In this document: positions 15,773-24,736 of the stretch, piece by piece | Layout of the letters: each line of letters begins with the position of its first letter | How positions within the stretch are numbered: position 1 is the first letter of the stretch | Assembly (NCBI GenBank): GCA_964556425.1 | Contig: CAZKWC010000015.1 | Location: 1 to 54,937, forward strand | DNA: 54,937 nt | Source of the DNA: JALQUL01 sp964556425 | Lineage (GTDB): Bacteria; Pseudomonadota; Gammaproteobacteria; Burkholderiales; Burkholderiaceae_C | Reading direction: 5' to 3' | Made by a program: the position numbers and the translations under genes | The notes under the pieces: model-generated | Seen by the model: the letters and a program-made list of their open reading frames with translations, nothing else | What the model was told of the DNA's origin: nothing | Databases searched by the model: none

Positions 15773-16897
15773 ATGAAGAAAACAAGCTTAATCCTACCTG
15801 AACATGTCCGCCGTAGTAAAACACGAGACGTTATGACTTTTGATTCCGGTTATCGCGCGATTGACTCGGCTGGTAACCAGTTGGGTAAACCTCTAGGTAA
15901 TTCATTTCAAACTGCTGACGGCCGAACCGTTGACTCTACCGGTGCGTTCTTAGTAGGTGAATTAGAACGTTTAGACCTTACTTTACATGCTCCGTTGGCT
16001 TCAGTTACATGGGGTCGCGACATTGATTTGCGCGAAGACGTAACTATTGCAGATGAAGTGTCTAGTTTTACATTGTCTACTTTTGCAGCTTCAGGCGGTC
16101 TTGGAACCGGTAACAGCATTGGCAATGGCAAAGCTTGGATTGGTAAGAACACAAACCAGATTTCAGGTATCGATACCGATATTGCTAAAATTCCACATAC
16201 TTTACGTCCTTGGGCGATGGAATTGAAGTATACGATTTTAGAGTTGGAATCTGCTGCTAAACTCGGCCGTCCAATTGACCAGCAAAAGTATGAAGGTCTT
16301 CAATTGAAGCACCAAATGGATATTGACGAACAAGTGTACATTGGCGACACTTCAATGGGCGATACCGGTTTGGTAAACAACTCATTGGTAACTAACGTAC
16401 AAAACGCGGCCAATGGTGTGAGTGGTTCTGCTAAATGGGCTCAAAAAACTCCAGATGAAATCTTGGCAGACGTAAACGCATGGTTAACCTCTGTATGGGC
16501 AGCTTCTGCTTGGGCAGTTATTCCTGAACGTTTAATGTTGCCGCCTGCTCAGTTTGGTTACATTAGTACCCAAAAAGTATCAAGTGCTGGTAACGTTTCA
16601 ATCTTGAAATATATTCAGGACAATAACTTGTTAACTACTTCAGGTAAAGGTAAGCTTGAAATTTTACCTCTCAAATGGTTGATTGGTGCGGGTGTTGGTG
16701 GTACAATCGGTGTAGTTGGTACTGACCGTGCAGTGGTATACACAAAAGATAAGAGTCGTGTTCGCTACCCAATGACCTTGTTGCAACGTACCCCAATTCA
16801 GTACGACAGTATTTACCACAAGTCAACTTACTTCTGTCGTTTAGGTGCTGTTGAAGTTGTTTATCCTGAAACAATGGGTTACTTCGACGGTTTGTAA
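15773..16897 (+). CDS. Major capsid protein, 374 aa
   Basis: Features of the DUF2184-type capsid family: LDLTLHAPLASVTWGRDI, WAMELKYTILELESAAKLGRP, a MDIDEQVYIGD motif, and VRYPMTLLQRTPIQ near the end. Size and HK97-like order fit. It follows the cement protein and is followed by a hairpin terminator at 16918-16951, which would let capsid be made in excess of downstream neck and tail proteins. The N-terminal 60 residues may be processed. Confidence 0.92.
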   Translation: MKKTSLILPEHVRRSKTRDVMTFDSGYRAIDSAGNQLGKPLGNSFQTADGRTVDSTGAFLVGELERLDLTLHAPLASVTWGRDIDLREDVTIADEVSSFTLSTFAASGGLGTGNSIGNGKAWIGKNTNQISGIDTDIAKIPHTLRPWAMELKYTILELESAAKLGRPIDQQKYEGLQLKHQMDIDEQVYIGDTSMGDTGLVNNSLVTNVQNAANGVSGSAKWAQKTPDEILADVNAWLTSVWAASAWAVIPERLMLPPAQFGYISTQKVSSAGNVSILKYIQDNNLLTTSGKGKLEILPLKWLIGAGVGGTIGVVGTDRAVVYTKDKSRVRYPMTLLQRTPIQYDSIYHKSTYFCRLGAVEVVYPETMGYFDGL

Positions 16898-16917
16898 TTC
16901 GCAATTTACAGTAACTT

Positions 16918-16951
16918 AAAATACACAAAGCCTAAAAACTTTGTGTATTTT
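16918..16951 (+). terminator. Hairpin terminator after the capsid gene
   Basis: Perfect 13-bp stem (AAAATACACAAAG at 16918-16930 and CTTTGTGTATTTT at 16939-16951) with an 8-base loop and a 3' T-run. The AT-rich stem suggests partial, attenuating termination. Confidence 0.7.
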
Positions 16952-16974
16952 ACTAACAAAGAGGACAATTTGAA

Positions 16975-17403
16975 ATGGCTTCTCAATCAACACAAAAACC
17001 AAAAGCTCCGGTAGCCCCAGCTATCCCAGCAGTTCCAGCAGCTCCTGTTGTAACTAGTCAACCGTGGGCAGCTCCAGAGACAGCAGCTTCAGAGACAGCA
17101 GCTCCAGAGACAGCAGCTTCAGAGACAGCAGCTCCAGAGACAACAGCTTCAGAGACAACAGCTCCAGAGACAGCAGCTTCAGAGACAGCAGCTCCAGAGA
17201 CAACAGCTTCAGAGACAACAGCTCCAGAGACAGCAGCTTCAGAGGAAGGTAAAGTTATAGTTACTATACCAAAAGGTTTTAATCTATTGCTGGACAATGG
17301 CGAGCTGTTAAAATTTAAAGCAGGTATTGATTCAGTAACTTTAGAAGTTGCTAACCATTGGTATTCAAAAGCTAACGGTATGACAATTTTTAAACCTGAG
17401 TAA
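16975..17403 (+). CDS. Repeat-rich protein with C-terminal structural domain, 142 aa
   Basis: Residues 1-30 are Pro/Ala-rich, and residues about 33-90 are six near-copies of a ten-residue unit (APET[AT]ASET[AT]), acidic and probably unfolded. The C-terminal 50 residues (KVIVTIPKGFNLLLDNGELLKF.. to ..VANHWYSKANG) resemble a small phage protein commonly encoded just after the capsid (DUF7302-like). It could be a minor virion protein with a spacer of variable length. Confidence 0.65.
   Translation: MASQSTQKPKAPVAPAIPAVPAAPVVTSQPWAAPETAASETAAPETAASETAAPETTASETTAPETAASETAAPETTASETTAPETAASEEGKVIVTIPKGFNLLLDNGELLKFKAGIDSVTLEVANHWYSKANGMTIFKPE
17071..17244 (+). repeat. 30-bp tandem repeat, 5.8 copies
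   Basis: Unit GCTCCAGAGACAGCAGCTTC plus AGAGACAGCA, with A/G variants (ACAACA) that alternate in blocks. In frame with the protein at 16975, so copy-number changes keep the frame. Confidence 0.9.
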
Positions 17404-17429
17404 TACAATTGTGGTAATTGGAGGGATTT

Positions 17430-17876
17430 ATGGCTGTAGATTCAGTTTCATTCAGAGTTAGTTATCCTGAGTTTTCAGATTCTAAATTCCCAACTCCGGT
17501 TATTGATTATTGGTTAGGTATTGCATATCAAATGCTTCCTGCAAGTCGGTGGGGAGCCCAGTTAGATTTAGCAGTGTCCCTTTACACAGCCCATAACGTT
17601 GCCTTAGAGTCTAAAGCGGTGCTAGAATCCGCTAACGGGATTCCCGGAATGGCATCAGGACCGAAAACAAGCAAGTCTGTAGACAAGGTTTCGGTTAGCT
17701 ATGACGTTGCCCTCGCTTCGGAACAAGGGGCTGGCCACTGGAACTTAACAATATACGGCACCCGTTTATATAGGCTAATTAAACTTTTTGGAGCAGGACC
17801 ACTTCAAATTGGTACTAGTTATTCGAACAGTGGTGCTTGGAGTGGACCGGATGTAATGCCTAGTCCAAATGGTTAA
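17430..17876 (+). CDS. DUF4054 head-tail adaptor, 148 aa
   Basis: The motif FRVSYPEFSDSKFPTPVIDYW at the N-terminus, then DLAVSLYTAHNVALES and a GTRLYRLIKLFGAGP segment, define DUF4054. These proteins bind below the portal as a connector. ATG 17430 is chosen for its GGAGGGA ribosome binding site. Confidence 0.85.
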   Translation: MAVDSVSFRVSYPEFSDSKFPTPVIDYWLGIAYQMLPASRWGAQLDLAVSLYTAHNVALESKAVLESANGIPGMASGPKTSKSVDKVSVSYDVALASEQGAGHWNLTIYGTRLYRLIKLFGAGPLQIGTSYSNSGAWSGPDVMPSPNG

Positions 17877-18424
17877 TGAAAAACGCGGCTAAATTGATAA
17901 TTAACCATCTTCCAAAACTAAAAACTTCATTTGCTAAGTTAAGTTCGGAAGAAGTCTTGGCTGGAGTTCCTTCCAGCGCAGACCCTCGAAAAGAAAAGGG
18001 AACCAAAATGAATAATGCTACTTTGGCATTTATTCATGATAAAGGCTCCCCAGCAGCCAACATTCCTGCCCGCCCATTCATGGAACCTGGAATTGAGAGT
18101 TGTAAGGATAGAGTGATTAACCTATTTAAAGCAGGTGCCAAAAAAGCTTTAAACGGTGAAAATTCAGAAGTGAACACTACTTTACATAAAGTTGGTTTGG
18201 TTGCACAAGCTTCAATTCGAAATGCAATTAACGAGGGAATTCCTCCACCACTTGCCGACAGTACTTTGCGTGCCCGTATTAGAAACAAAACTGGTGTCAA
18301 AGGCGCACGGGCGGAGTTAACTTCAAGAAATCTTGGCAACCCGCCTAGCTCGGAACTTGCCAAACCATTAGTGAATACTGCACAAATGCGAAATAGCATT
18401 AACTATGTTCTAAGGAAGAAATAA
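17876..18424 (+). CDS. Neck / tail-completion protein, gp10-like, 182 aa
   Basis: ATG overlaps the previous stop (TAATG). The segment NATLAFIHDKGSPAANIPARPF, then FMEPGI and a C-terminal TAQMRNSINYVLRKK, is typical of the HK97 gp10-like / virion morphogenesis group acting at the head-tail joint. Basic and mostly helical. Position between DUF4054 and the neck terminator supports it. Confidence 0.75.
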   Translation: MKNAAKLIINHLPKLKTSFAKLSSEEVLAGVPSSADPRKEKGTKMNNATLAFIHDKGSPAANIPARPFMEPGIESCKDRVINLFKAGAKKALNGENSEVNTTLHKVGLVAQASIRNAINEGIPPPLADSTLRARIRNKTGVKGARAELTSRNLGNPPSSELAKPLVNTAQMRNSINYVLRKK

Positions 18425-18425
18425 A

Positions 18426-18800
18426 ATGGCACTCCTTGAACTTGCTCTTGACATACTCGGCGACCCAGATTTCGAGAGCCCTTTTATTGTAATTCGGAGA
18501 GCTGAAACAGTAGGTGCAGATGGCAGGTCTGTGTTAACATCATCTCAACTGCAAGGACGTGGGGTAGTAACTTCAGCTAGCCAAAATAATTTAAGTCGTC
18601 GAGAAGATTACCAAATTGGCATGCGTGGGATAAGTGTGGTTACCACATTACCTCTTTTTGGTGTTAGAGTTGGCTACCAGCCAGATGTTATTCTATGGAA
18701 TAACTCTAAATACATTGTAGAACATGTTGACAACTATAGCCATTTTGGAACTGGATGGTATCAAGTTGAATGCATAAGTACTGAACAAATAGACCTCTGA
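18426..18800 (+). CDS. Head-closure or neck protein, 124 aa
   Basis: Starts one base after the previous stop. The sequence is beta-rich (PFIVIRRAETVGADGRSVL.., VVTTLPLFGVRVGYQPDVI, KYIVEHVDNYSHFGTGWYQVEC), like the small beta-barrel stoppers of other phages. Assigned by position and fold pattern, not by a diagnostic motif. Confidence 0.65.
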   Translation: MALLELALDILGDPDFESPFIVIRRAETVGADGRSVLTSSQLQGRGVVTSASQNNLSRREDYQIGMRGISVVTTLPLFGVRVGYQPDVILWNNSKYIVEHVDNYSHFGTGWYQVECISTEQIDL

Positions 18801-18807
18801 GGAAAAA

Positions 18808-19389
18808 ATGCCAAACACCTCTGCAACTGGTGGATATTTAACTCCAGATTCTTCACCTGCTCCATTACAAGGTAACCCATTACTTGATTTTATACATAAT
18901 TGGTTACAAGGTCTTAGTACTCTTCCTGGAGATTTAATTAGACCAAGATGGCAACCGGAATCAATCAATATACCGGATGCTTCTGTTACATGGCTTGCTT
19001 TTGGCATCATAAAAAAAGTTGCCGATACTTTCGCATCTGAGGTGCATTATCCCACCAACGAGGGGTATAATGAAATACGTCGCCATGAGGTGGTGTCTTT
19101 TTTAGTTTCAGTGTATGGACCAAACTCTGATGAAATTGCTTCTTTAATCAGAGACAATATGCAAGTCTCTCAAAACAGAGAAGTTTTGCAGTTGAATAGT
19201 ATGGGTTTAATTGCAAGTAGTGATTTAACAACCGCCCCTGAATTAATTAAAGAAAAGTGGTTACAAAGAGTGGATTTTTCTTTTGAAATTAGACGACAAA
19301 TAAAACGCGAATACTCTGTTCTAAACATATTATCTTTAGACGGTACTTTGGACAATGAACGTTATCTTACACAAATTGATGTTGAATAA
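18808..19389 (+). CDS. Neck terminator protein-like, 193 aa
   Basis: The segment LLDFIHNWLQGLSTLPGDLI, then RPRWQPESINIP and a C-terminal ..WLQRVDFSFEIRRQIKREY, are typical of the phage neck/tail terminator family encoded before DUF3383 sheath genes. It would cap the tail and join it to the head. Confidence 0.8.
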   Translation: MPNTSATGGYLTPDSSPAPLQGNPLLDFIHNWLQGLSTLPGDLIRPRWQPESINIPDASVTWLAFGIIKKVADTFASEVHYPTNEGYNEIRRHEVVSFLVSVYGPNSDEIASLIRDNMQVSQNREVLQLNSMGLIASSDLTTAPELIKEKWLQRVDFSFEIRRQIKREYSVLNILSLDGTLDNERYLTQIDVE

Positions 19390-19398
19390 GGAGTTATT

Positions 19399-21210
19399 AT
19401 GACACAAGCCTTGCCTATTAACCGTTTAGTTAATGTTCAAGTTAATCTGAGTCCGTTGGCGGCTCAAATGCAAAACATTTCTACTTTGCTTTTGTTAGGG
19501 TCTTCAGATGTAATCGATGCAACAGAACGATTTCGTACTTATTCAAGTATTGCAAATGTTGCATCTGATTTCGAAACTACTGACCCCGAATACTTAGCAG
19601 CCCTTTTGTGGTTTGAGCAAAGCCCTCAACCTACTACTATTCAAATAGGTCGCTGGGTTAAAACAGCTATTGCCGGTCAATTAAAAACAGCTACTTTGTC
19701 TGCCGCTCAACGCTCAATGGCTGTATGGAACGCGATAACAAGTGGTTCTTTCCACGCGATTATTGATAATATCCCGTTAGCAGTTACTGGTTTGAACTTT
19801 GCGACTGCTACCAATTTGAATGGGGTGGCCGGTATTATTGAAACAGCTTTGGCCGCTTTAAGTGCCAATACTAAAGTAGTTTGGAATTCTAACTACAATC
19901 GTTTTGAGTTTAAATCAGGAACTACCGGAAACAGTTCTGGATTCAATTTTCTCAAGTCACCAACCGCCGTAGGTAGATTTACCTTAACTGCCAACCCAGC
20001 AAACAATGATACAATTACCTTAAACGGCACCACTGTAACATTTATCACAGGGGTACCCACTGGCAACCAAGTAGCTATCGGAGGTTCAGTAGCAGCCACT
20101 TTAGCCAACTTACTTACCTTTTTAAACACTTCGCAAGATGTTCAGATTTTAAAATTCACATATAGTGTTGTTGGTAATGTTTTAGCACTTGCAGCAGCTG
20201 TTGCCGGAGCTAGTGGTAATGCACTAACTATTGCTAAAACAAGCGCTAATATTACAGTATCCGGAGCCACCTTAGCAGGTGCTGTTGGTACTGATATCTC
20301 TGATGAACTAGCTGGAAGAAGCGATTCTTCAGGTGCTTATGTTGCTGACGGTTTAGATGCTGAAACTGCAATTGATGCAGTTACGTTATTTGATGACAAC
20401 TATGGTCAAGGTTGGTATGCCTTATCAGTTCTTGGTGCTAGCGACTCGGACCATTTAAGTTGTGCTTCTTATATTGAGGCCGCAACCACCAAGCATATCT
20501 ATGGTGTAAGTACTACCCAAGCTGGAGTTATTAGTCCTGTAGATACTACCAATATTGCTCGGCAACTAAAAGAAGCCGGTTATAAAAGAACTACTGTTCA
20601 ATTCTCTAGTTCCAATCCTTATGCTGTTTGTTCGTTATTAGGTCGCATCTTAACTACTAATTATGATGCTAACAACAGCGTGATTACTTTAATGTATAAA
20701 CAAGAACCAGGTATAGTGCCTGAAACATTGAATGTTAGCCAGATAACCGCCCTTGAGTTTAACAATTGCAATGTATTTGTGGCATATAACAACAACACTG
20801 CAATTATTCAGCAAGGTAAAGTTTCATCAGGTGAGTTTCTTGATGTAATTACCGGTACTGATTGGTTAGCTCTTGATATGCAAAATGAAGCGTTTAATTT
20901 ACTTTATACAAGTACTACTAAAGTACCTCAAACAGACGCAGGTAATAACCTTATTGCTACTGTATTGGAAGCTTCTTGTTCTAGAGGTTTAAATAATGGT
21001 TTATTAGCTCCAGGCGTATGGACTGCAGGTGGCTTCGGCAGCTTAAATACTGGTGATTTTTTACCAAAAGGATACTATATTTATGCACCTCCAATTGCAA
21101 GTCAGTCGCAAGCCAACAGGGCTGCTCGTAAATCAGTCCCATTCCAAGTAGCTGCTAAATTAGCTGGCGCTATTCACACAATTGAAGTGATTATAAACGT
21201 AAACCGATAA
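19399..21210 (+). CDS. Tail sheath protein, DUF3383 family, 603 aa
   Basis: The N-terminus LPINRLVNVQVNLSPLAAQM and the later IQIGRW, NYGQGWYAL and a C-terminal ARKSVPFQVAAKLAGAIHTI stretch identify DUF3383, the contractile sheath of this phage group. An inserted Thr/Ala/Val-rich beta region (about residues 170-305) is probably an outward-facing domain. A strong AAGGAG site. With the tube gene next to it, this shows a contractile tail. Confidence 0.88.
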   Translation: MTQALPINRLVNVQVNLSPLAAQMQNISTLLLLGSSDVIDATERFRTYSSIANVASDFETTDPEYLAALLWFEQSPQPTTIQIGRWVKTAIAGQLKTATLSAAQRSMAVWNAITSGSFHAIIDNIPLAVTGLNFATATNLNGVAGIIETALAALSANTKVVWNSNYNRFEFKSGTTGNSSGFNFLKSPTAVGRFTLTANPANNDTITLNGTTVTFITGVPTGNQVAIGGSVAATLANLLTFLNTSQDVQILKFTYSVVGNVLALAAAVAGASGNALTIAKTSANITVSGATLAGAVGTDISDELAGRSDSSGAYVADGLDAETAIDAVTLFDDNYGQGWYALSVLGASDSDHLSCASYIEAATTKHIYGVSTTQAGVISPVDTTNIARQLKEAGYKRTTVQFSSSNPYAVCSLLGRILTTNYDANNSVITLMYKQEPGIVPETLNVSQITALEFNNCNVFVAYNNNTAIIQQGKVSSGEFLDVITGTDWLALDMQNEAFNLLYTSTTKVPQTDAGNNLIATVLEASCSRGLNNGLLAPGVWTAGGFGSLNTGDFLPKGYYIYAPPIASQSQANRAARKSVPFQVAAKLAGAIHTIEVIINVNR

Positions 21211-21220
21211 GGAGTTGTAA

Positions 21221-21664
21221 ATGGCCACATATAGTTTTTTAGATGTTACTGCTGCAATTACTGGTCCTGGTGGAGCTATTAACTTGGCTCAAGGCGCTGG
21301 TTCGGCCGAAGAAGGTATTACAATAGAACCAAATGAAGACATTAACAGTCTTCAAATCGGCGCAGATGGTACACCAATGCATTCAATGCATGCGAATAAA
21401 TCAGGCACCGTTACGGTTCGCCTTTTAAAGACATCGCCTGTAAACGCTAAACTGGCACAAATGTATTCTTTCCAAACTGCTTCTTCGGCGAATCACGGGC
21501 AAAACACAATTTCTTTGGTTAACACCCAAAGCGGTGACTCAGTAACTTGCCAATTGGTGGCTTTCAAAAGAGCCCCTTCTTTAACCTATGCTAAAGAAGG
21601 CGGTATGAACGAATGGACTTTTGACGCTGGTATTATCGACAGAACCCTTGGAACTGCTACATAA
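21221..21664 (+). CDS. Tail tube protein, DUF3277 family, 147 aa
   Basis: Contains ATYSFLDVTAAITGPGGAI, GTVTVRLLKTSPVNAKL and the C-terminal WTFDAGIIDRTLG, features of DUF3277 tube subunits. Small, beta-rich and located directly after the sheath. Strong AAGGAG ribosome binding site, consistent with high expression. Confidence 0.88.
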   Translation: MATYSFLDVTAAITGPGGAINLAQGAGSAEEGITIEPNEDINSLQIGADGTPMHSMHANKSGTVTVRLLKTSPVNAKLAQMYSFQTASSANHGQNTISLVNTQSGDSVTCQLVAFKRAPSLTYAKEGGMNEWTFDAGIIDRTLGTAT

Positions 21665-22059
21665 TGGAACTTACAATCGGAAATCATGTTTATGAGACTT
21701 CTGGCAACCTAAACACTTTCGAGCAACTTCATGTTGCTCGAAAACTTGGTCCGGCAGTTCCAATGGTACAAGGCTTGCTTGACCCTGCAAACGCAGATAA
21801 AGACAAGGAGTTGTTGTTCGTTTTAATGTTATCGCAAATCGACGATGCCTCAACTGAATACATTGTCCAAAAATGTTTATCTGTGGTCAAAAGAAAACAA
21901 CCTACCGGTCCAAGCGCCCCTATTCAAACAAAAGAAGGCACTTTAATGTTTGATGATATTGGTTTGGCTGGGTTAATCGAATTAACTGTTGCAGTAATTG
22001 AAGAAAACCTCGGCGATTTTTTTCGTACCGCCCTCGCTCAATTACCGCTACCGGATTAA
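21664..22059 (+). CDS. Tail assembly chaperone, zero-frame product, 131 aa
   Basis: ATG overlaps the tube stop. Lies between tube and tape-measure genes, the fixed place of tail chaperones. Helical C-terminal half. The gene contains GA-TTTTTTT-CG at codons 118-120, and a -1 slip there would fuse it to the frame ending at 22238, as in lambda G/GT. No catalytic motif is expected. Confidence 0.75.
   Translation: MELTIGNHVYETSGNLNTFEQLHVARKLGPAVPMVQGLLDPANADKDKELLFVLMLSQIDDASTEYIVQKCLSVVKRKQPTGPSAPIQTKEGTLMFDDIGLAGLIELTVAVIEENLGDFFRTALAQLPLPD
22017..22023 (+). promoter_or_regulatory. Candidate -1 ribosomal frameshift site (T7)
   Basis: In the zero frame the site reads GAT TTT TTT CGT, i.e. the canonical T-TTT-TTT heptamer. 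After a -1 slip the frame is open (TCG TAC CGC ...) through to 22238 and includes all of the downstream 53-aa gene, which starts in that frame. Confidence 0.65.
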
Positions 22060-22076
22060 ATGTAACCTTCCTTACT

Positions 22077-22238
22077 ATGGCTAGTGAGGAAGATTGGTTA
22101 TTTCGACCTGTTCTGCGAGGGCTTGTTAAATACGAATCATTGCTAGAAGGCAAAGTTCGCTTGGTAGATATTGCCAAGCTTAACGAAGCGTTAGATATAG
22201 AAACCTATAACCAATACTTAGCGAGTGCGAAAACATAA
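22077..22238 (+). CDS. DUF6889-like protein / frameshift extension of the tail chaperone, 53 aa
   Basis: The product EEDWLFRPVLRGLVKYESLL.. with ..VDIAKLNEALD is the sequence type named DUF6889. It has its own ATG but a poor ribosome binding site, and its frame is continuous with the -1 frame from the T7 run, so it is most likely made mainly as the C-terminal part of a chaperone fusion. The stop overlaps the tape-measure ATG. Confidence 0.7.
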   Translation: MASEEDWLFRPVLRGLVKYESLLEGKVRLVDIAKLNEALDIETYNQYLASAKT

Positions 22239-23797
22239 TGAGCGGTGGAACCTCGGAAGTACTTCAGGAATATTTAGTTAAGCTCGGTTACCAAACAGAC
22301 GCTATTAGTTTGCGTAAGTTTGAAAACGGGCTTGGCAAAACCAGCAAGCGAATCCTTGGCATTGGCATGGCCGTAGCAGGGGTAGCCGCTGCTATTGAGG
22401 CTTCGACCGTGGCGTTTGCTTACAGCATGCGTAAAATGTATTTCGAGTCAAGTTTGGCTGGAAGTACTGTTAAAAACATGAAGGCAATGGCATATGCTGG
22501 TGAACAAGTAGGTATCTCAGCAGATGCTATGAAGTCTTCAATCCATAACTTTGCACAGGCTATTAGACTTAATCCTGGTTTAAAAGGTTTAGTTGAAAGT
22601 TTCGGAATTGAAACTGCCGGTAAACAAATGGATGAAATAATGCATGAGTTTATCGGTAAAACCAGAAAAATGCCGGAATTCATAGGTGCCCAATACGCAG
22701 GCATGTTCGGGATGGACCCCGACACATATCATCAGTACATTACCGGTTTCGATAAAATTAATGAAAAGCGAGCAGAGAGCTTGCGCATTCAAAAAGAAAT
22801 GGGTATTGATTTAGATAAGCAAGAAAAAATTGTTAGACAATATACCGAAACCTTAGACCGTCTTGGAATAAGATACGATGCTTTTGTTAACAGTGTGTTA
22901 GCGAAATCATTACCCGCTTTTCAAACAATGTCTACATGGCTTGACCATATTCTTGAAGGATGGACTCGTTTAATCAACCAAGATGTGGGTAAGGGTTCTA
23001 ACTGGGAAGAAATCCAGAAAAAAGGTTTCCTTAATTGGTTAGGAGATGAAACGGGCATTGCATCTAAGATGCAAGCTGCTAGGAAAAAATCAGAAGAAAC
23101 CCACTCCAAGGTAACCGGCAAGCCTTCCAATTCTCAAACTGGTAAAATTAAAAAAGCAGAGCAACCAAATGCTCCAGTTACAGCTACACCACCGACCCAG
23201 TCAAGTGCTCCTGTTAACACTGCCCAGCCTAAAATGCCGGTAGCACAGCCATTGTTTAAAACTTTAGAAAGTCAATACAAACTTCCTTCAGGGTTGTTGG
23301 ATAGTGTTTGGAAAGTTGAATCAAATAGAGGTGACCCAAAGTTCATGCAGAGTAAAGCTGGTGCAAAAGGTCATTTTCAATTTATGGATGCTACCGCTAA
23401 ACAATACGGTCTAACTGACCCGAATGACTTGAAACAGTCGGCTACTGCTGCTGCAAAAATGTATGCTCAATTACTGAAGAAATACAAAGGGAATGTAGAA
23501 CATGCTTTAGCCGCTTACAACTGGGGCGAAGGTAACATGGACTCATACCTTAAAACAGGTAAAGGTGCCCGCGGTCAAGATATCCCAAGTGAAACGCTTG
23601 ATTATGTGGTTAAAAACACTAAAAATATTGCCTTAGGCACTTCATCAGGGGCTAGCAACAACGTAGTAATATCTCCACAAACAACTATCCATATTAATGG
23701 TTCAAATAATCCAACAAAAACTGCCAACGAGGTGGCAAGTGCACAAATGAAAGTAACCGGAGACATTGTTCGAAATACTCGAGGAATTATGCAATGA
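22238..23797 (+). CDS. Tape measure protein with lytic transglycosylase domain, 519 aa
   Basis: N-terminal helical part with hydrophobic segment LGIGMAVAGVAAAI (about residues 36-50), coiled centre, Pro/Thr linker (about 285-345), then an SLT domain: SGLLDSVWKVESNRG (catalytic Glu in VES), AKGHFQFMDATAKQYG, and HALAAYNWGEG. Such domains open peptidoglycan during DNA entry. At 519 residues it is short for a tape measure, predicting a short tail of under about 100 nm. Confidence 0.88.
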   Translation: MSGGTSEVLQEYLVKLGYQTDAISLRKFENGLGKTSKRILGIGMAVAGVAAAIEASTVAFAYSMRKMYFESSLAGSTVKNMKAMAYAGEQVGISADAMKSSIHNFAQAIRLNPGLKGLVESFGIETAGKQMDEIMHEFIGKTRKMPEFIGAQYAGMFGMDPDTYHQYITGFDKINEKRAESLRIQKEMGIDLDKQEKIVRQYTETLDRLGIRYDAFVNSVLAKSLPAFQTMSTWLDHILEGWTRLINQDVGKGSNWEEIQKKGFLNWLGDETGIASKMQAARKKSEETHSKVTGKPSNSQTGKIKKAEQPNAPVTATPPTQSSAPVNTAQPKMPVAQPLFKTLESQYKLPSGLLDSVWKVESNRGDPKFMQSKAGAKGHFQFMDATAKQYGLTDPNDLKQSATAAAKMYAQLLKKYKGNVEHALAAYNWGEGNMDSYLKTGKGARGQDIPSETLDYVVKNTKNIALGTSSGASNNVVISPQTTIHINGSNNPTKTANEVASAQMKVTGDIVRNTRGIMQ

Positions 23798-24429
23798 GCG
23801 CCTTTGTCGGGTTCGTTAATGCTGCCTTGAAGTTCGGGATTCAGTCTTTCGTCATAAAACCCAAACGCGGGATTTTCAATATACTTTCAACCGATGGTTC
23901 AGTATTTGAGGATATTATTGCACAGGCTGTAATTGAAGAAAACCATCGAGACACCCTTGAAATAACAGACCATCCTGTTGAACAAGGCGCTGCTATTACA
24001 GACCATGCTTTCAAGTTACCTGCTGAGGTAACTTTGACTTTAGGTTGGTCAAACAGTCCTTCTCAAGCAGGACCGTTAGGATTTTTATCCAACTTAAGCA
24101 ATCAATCGCTCATGTCGACTTTAACTGGTAACGGGATTGACCAGATTAAGAACGTATATGCTAACTTATTAAGGCTTCAAGAAGCCAGAGCTTTGTTTTC
24201 TTTGTACACAGGAAAACGATATTACACTAACATGCTTTGTCAATCATTGGCAACTTCCACTGATTTTAAAAGCGAGAACTCGTTAGTAATCACTATGGTG
24301 TGCAAGCAGATAATCATTGTTGAAACCCAAACAGTAATGTTAAACAAAGAAACACAAAGGAACCCGTCCCAAACGGCTTCACCTGTAAACAAAGGGACTA
24401 AACAACCGGTCTTAAAAGGTGGAGCTTAA
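23794..24429 (+). CDS. Dit-like baseplate/tail protein, 211 aa
   Basis: Overlaps the tape-measure stop by four bases. The segment FVIKPKRGIFNI, then VIEENHRDTLEITDHPVEQGAAITDHAF, is the signature of Dit-like proteins in simple contractile phages, where they adapt the tube to the baseplate hub. The C-terminal 35 residues are polar and probably disordered. Confidence 0.8.
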   Translation: MSAFVGFVNAALKFGIQSFVIKPKRGIFNILSTDGSVFEDIIAQAVIEENHRDTLEITDHPVEQGAAITDHAFKLPAEVTLTLGWSNSPSQAGPLGFLSNLSNQSLMSTLTGNGIDQIKNVYANLLRLQEARALFSLYTGKRYYTNMLCQSLATSTDFKSENSLVITMVCKQIIIVETQTVMLNKETQRNPSQTASPVNKGTKQPVLKGGA

Positions 24430-24430
24430 C

Positions 24431-24736
24431 ATGGCAACTTATGAAATTCCACTTAGTCCTGAAGCCCAAAACTTTAGTATTGAACTTGGTGGAAACGACC
24501 TCCAGTTCTCATTGGTTTGGAATAGCGTTTCAGGTTCTTGGACATTGGGAATAGGCGCCAATGATACCCCTATTCTTTCGGGTATTCCATTGGTGACAGG
24601 TATTGACTTACTTTCCCCTTACCCTTACCTTAATTTTAACGGTCAATTGGTAATACGCAATGACATAGCTCCTGAGGCAGAAGCTACTTACGAAAACTTA
24701 GGGTTAACCAGTAAGTTATATTTTATCACATCATGA
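24431..24736 (+). CDS. Baseplate plug protein, 101 aa
   Basis: The product MATYEIPLSPEAQNFSIEL, then W..SGSWTLGI.. and a ..GIDLLSPYPYL segment, matches the baseplate plug family known from cyanophage Pam3. ATG 24431 with GGTGGAG upstream is chosen over a GTG at 24419. The plug seals the hub channel before infection. Confidence 0.8.
   Translation: MATYEIPLSPEAQNFSIELGGNDLQFSLVWNSVSGSWTLGIGANDTPILSGIPLVTGIDLLSPYPYLNFNGQLVIRNDIAPEAEATYENLGLTSKLYFITS

Noticed and set aside
17071..17244. Possible CRISPR-like array
   Set aside because: The repeat units are contiguous with no unique spacers and are in a coding frame.
17064..17252. Alternative plus-strand frame rich in RDSS repeats over the 30-bp repeat
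   Set aside because: It is the out-of-frame reading of the tandem repeat; the other frame has a start with a ribosome binding site and a folded C-terminal domain.
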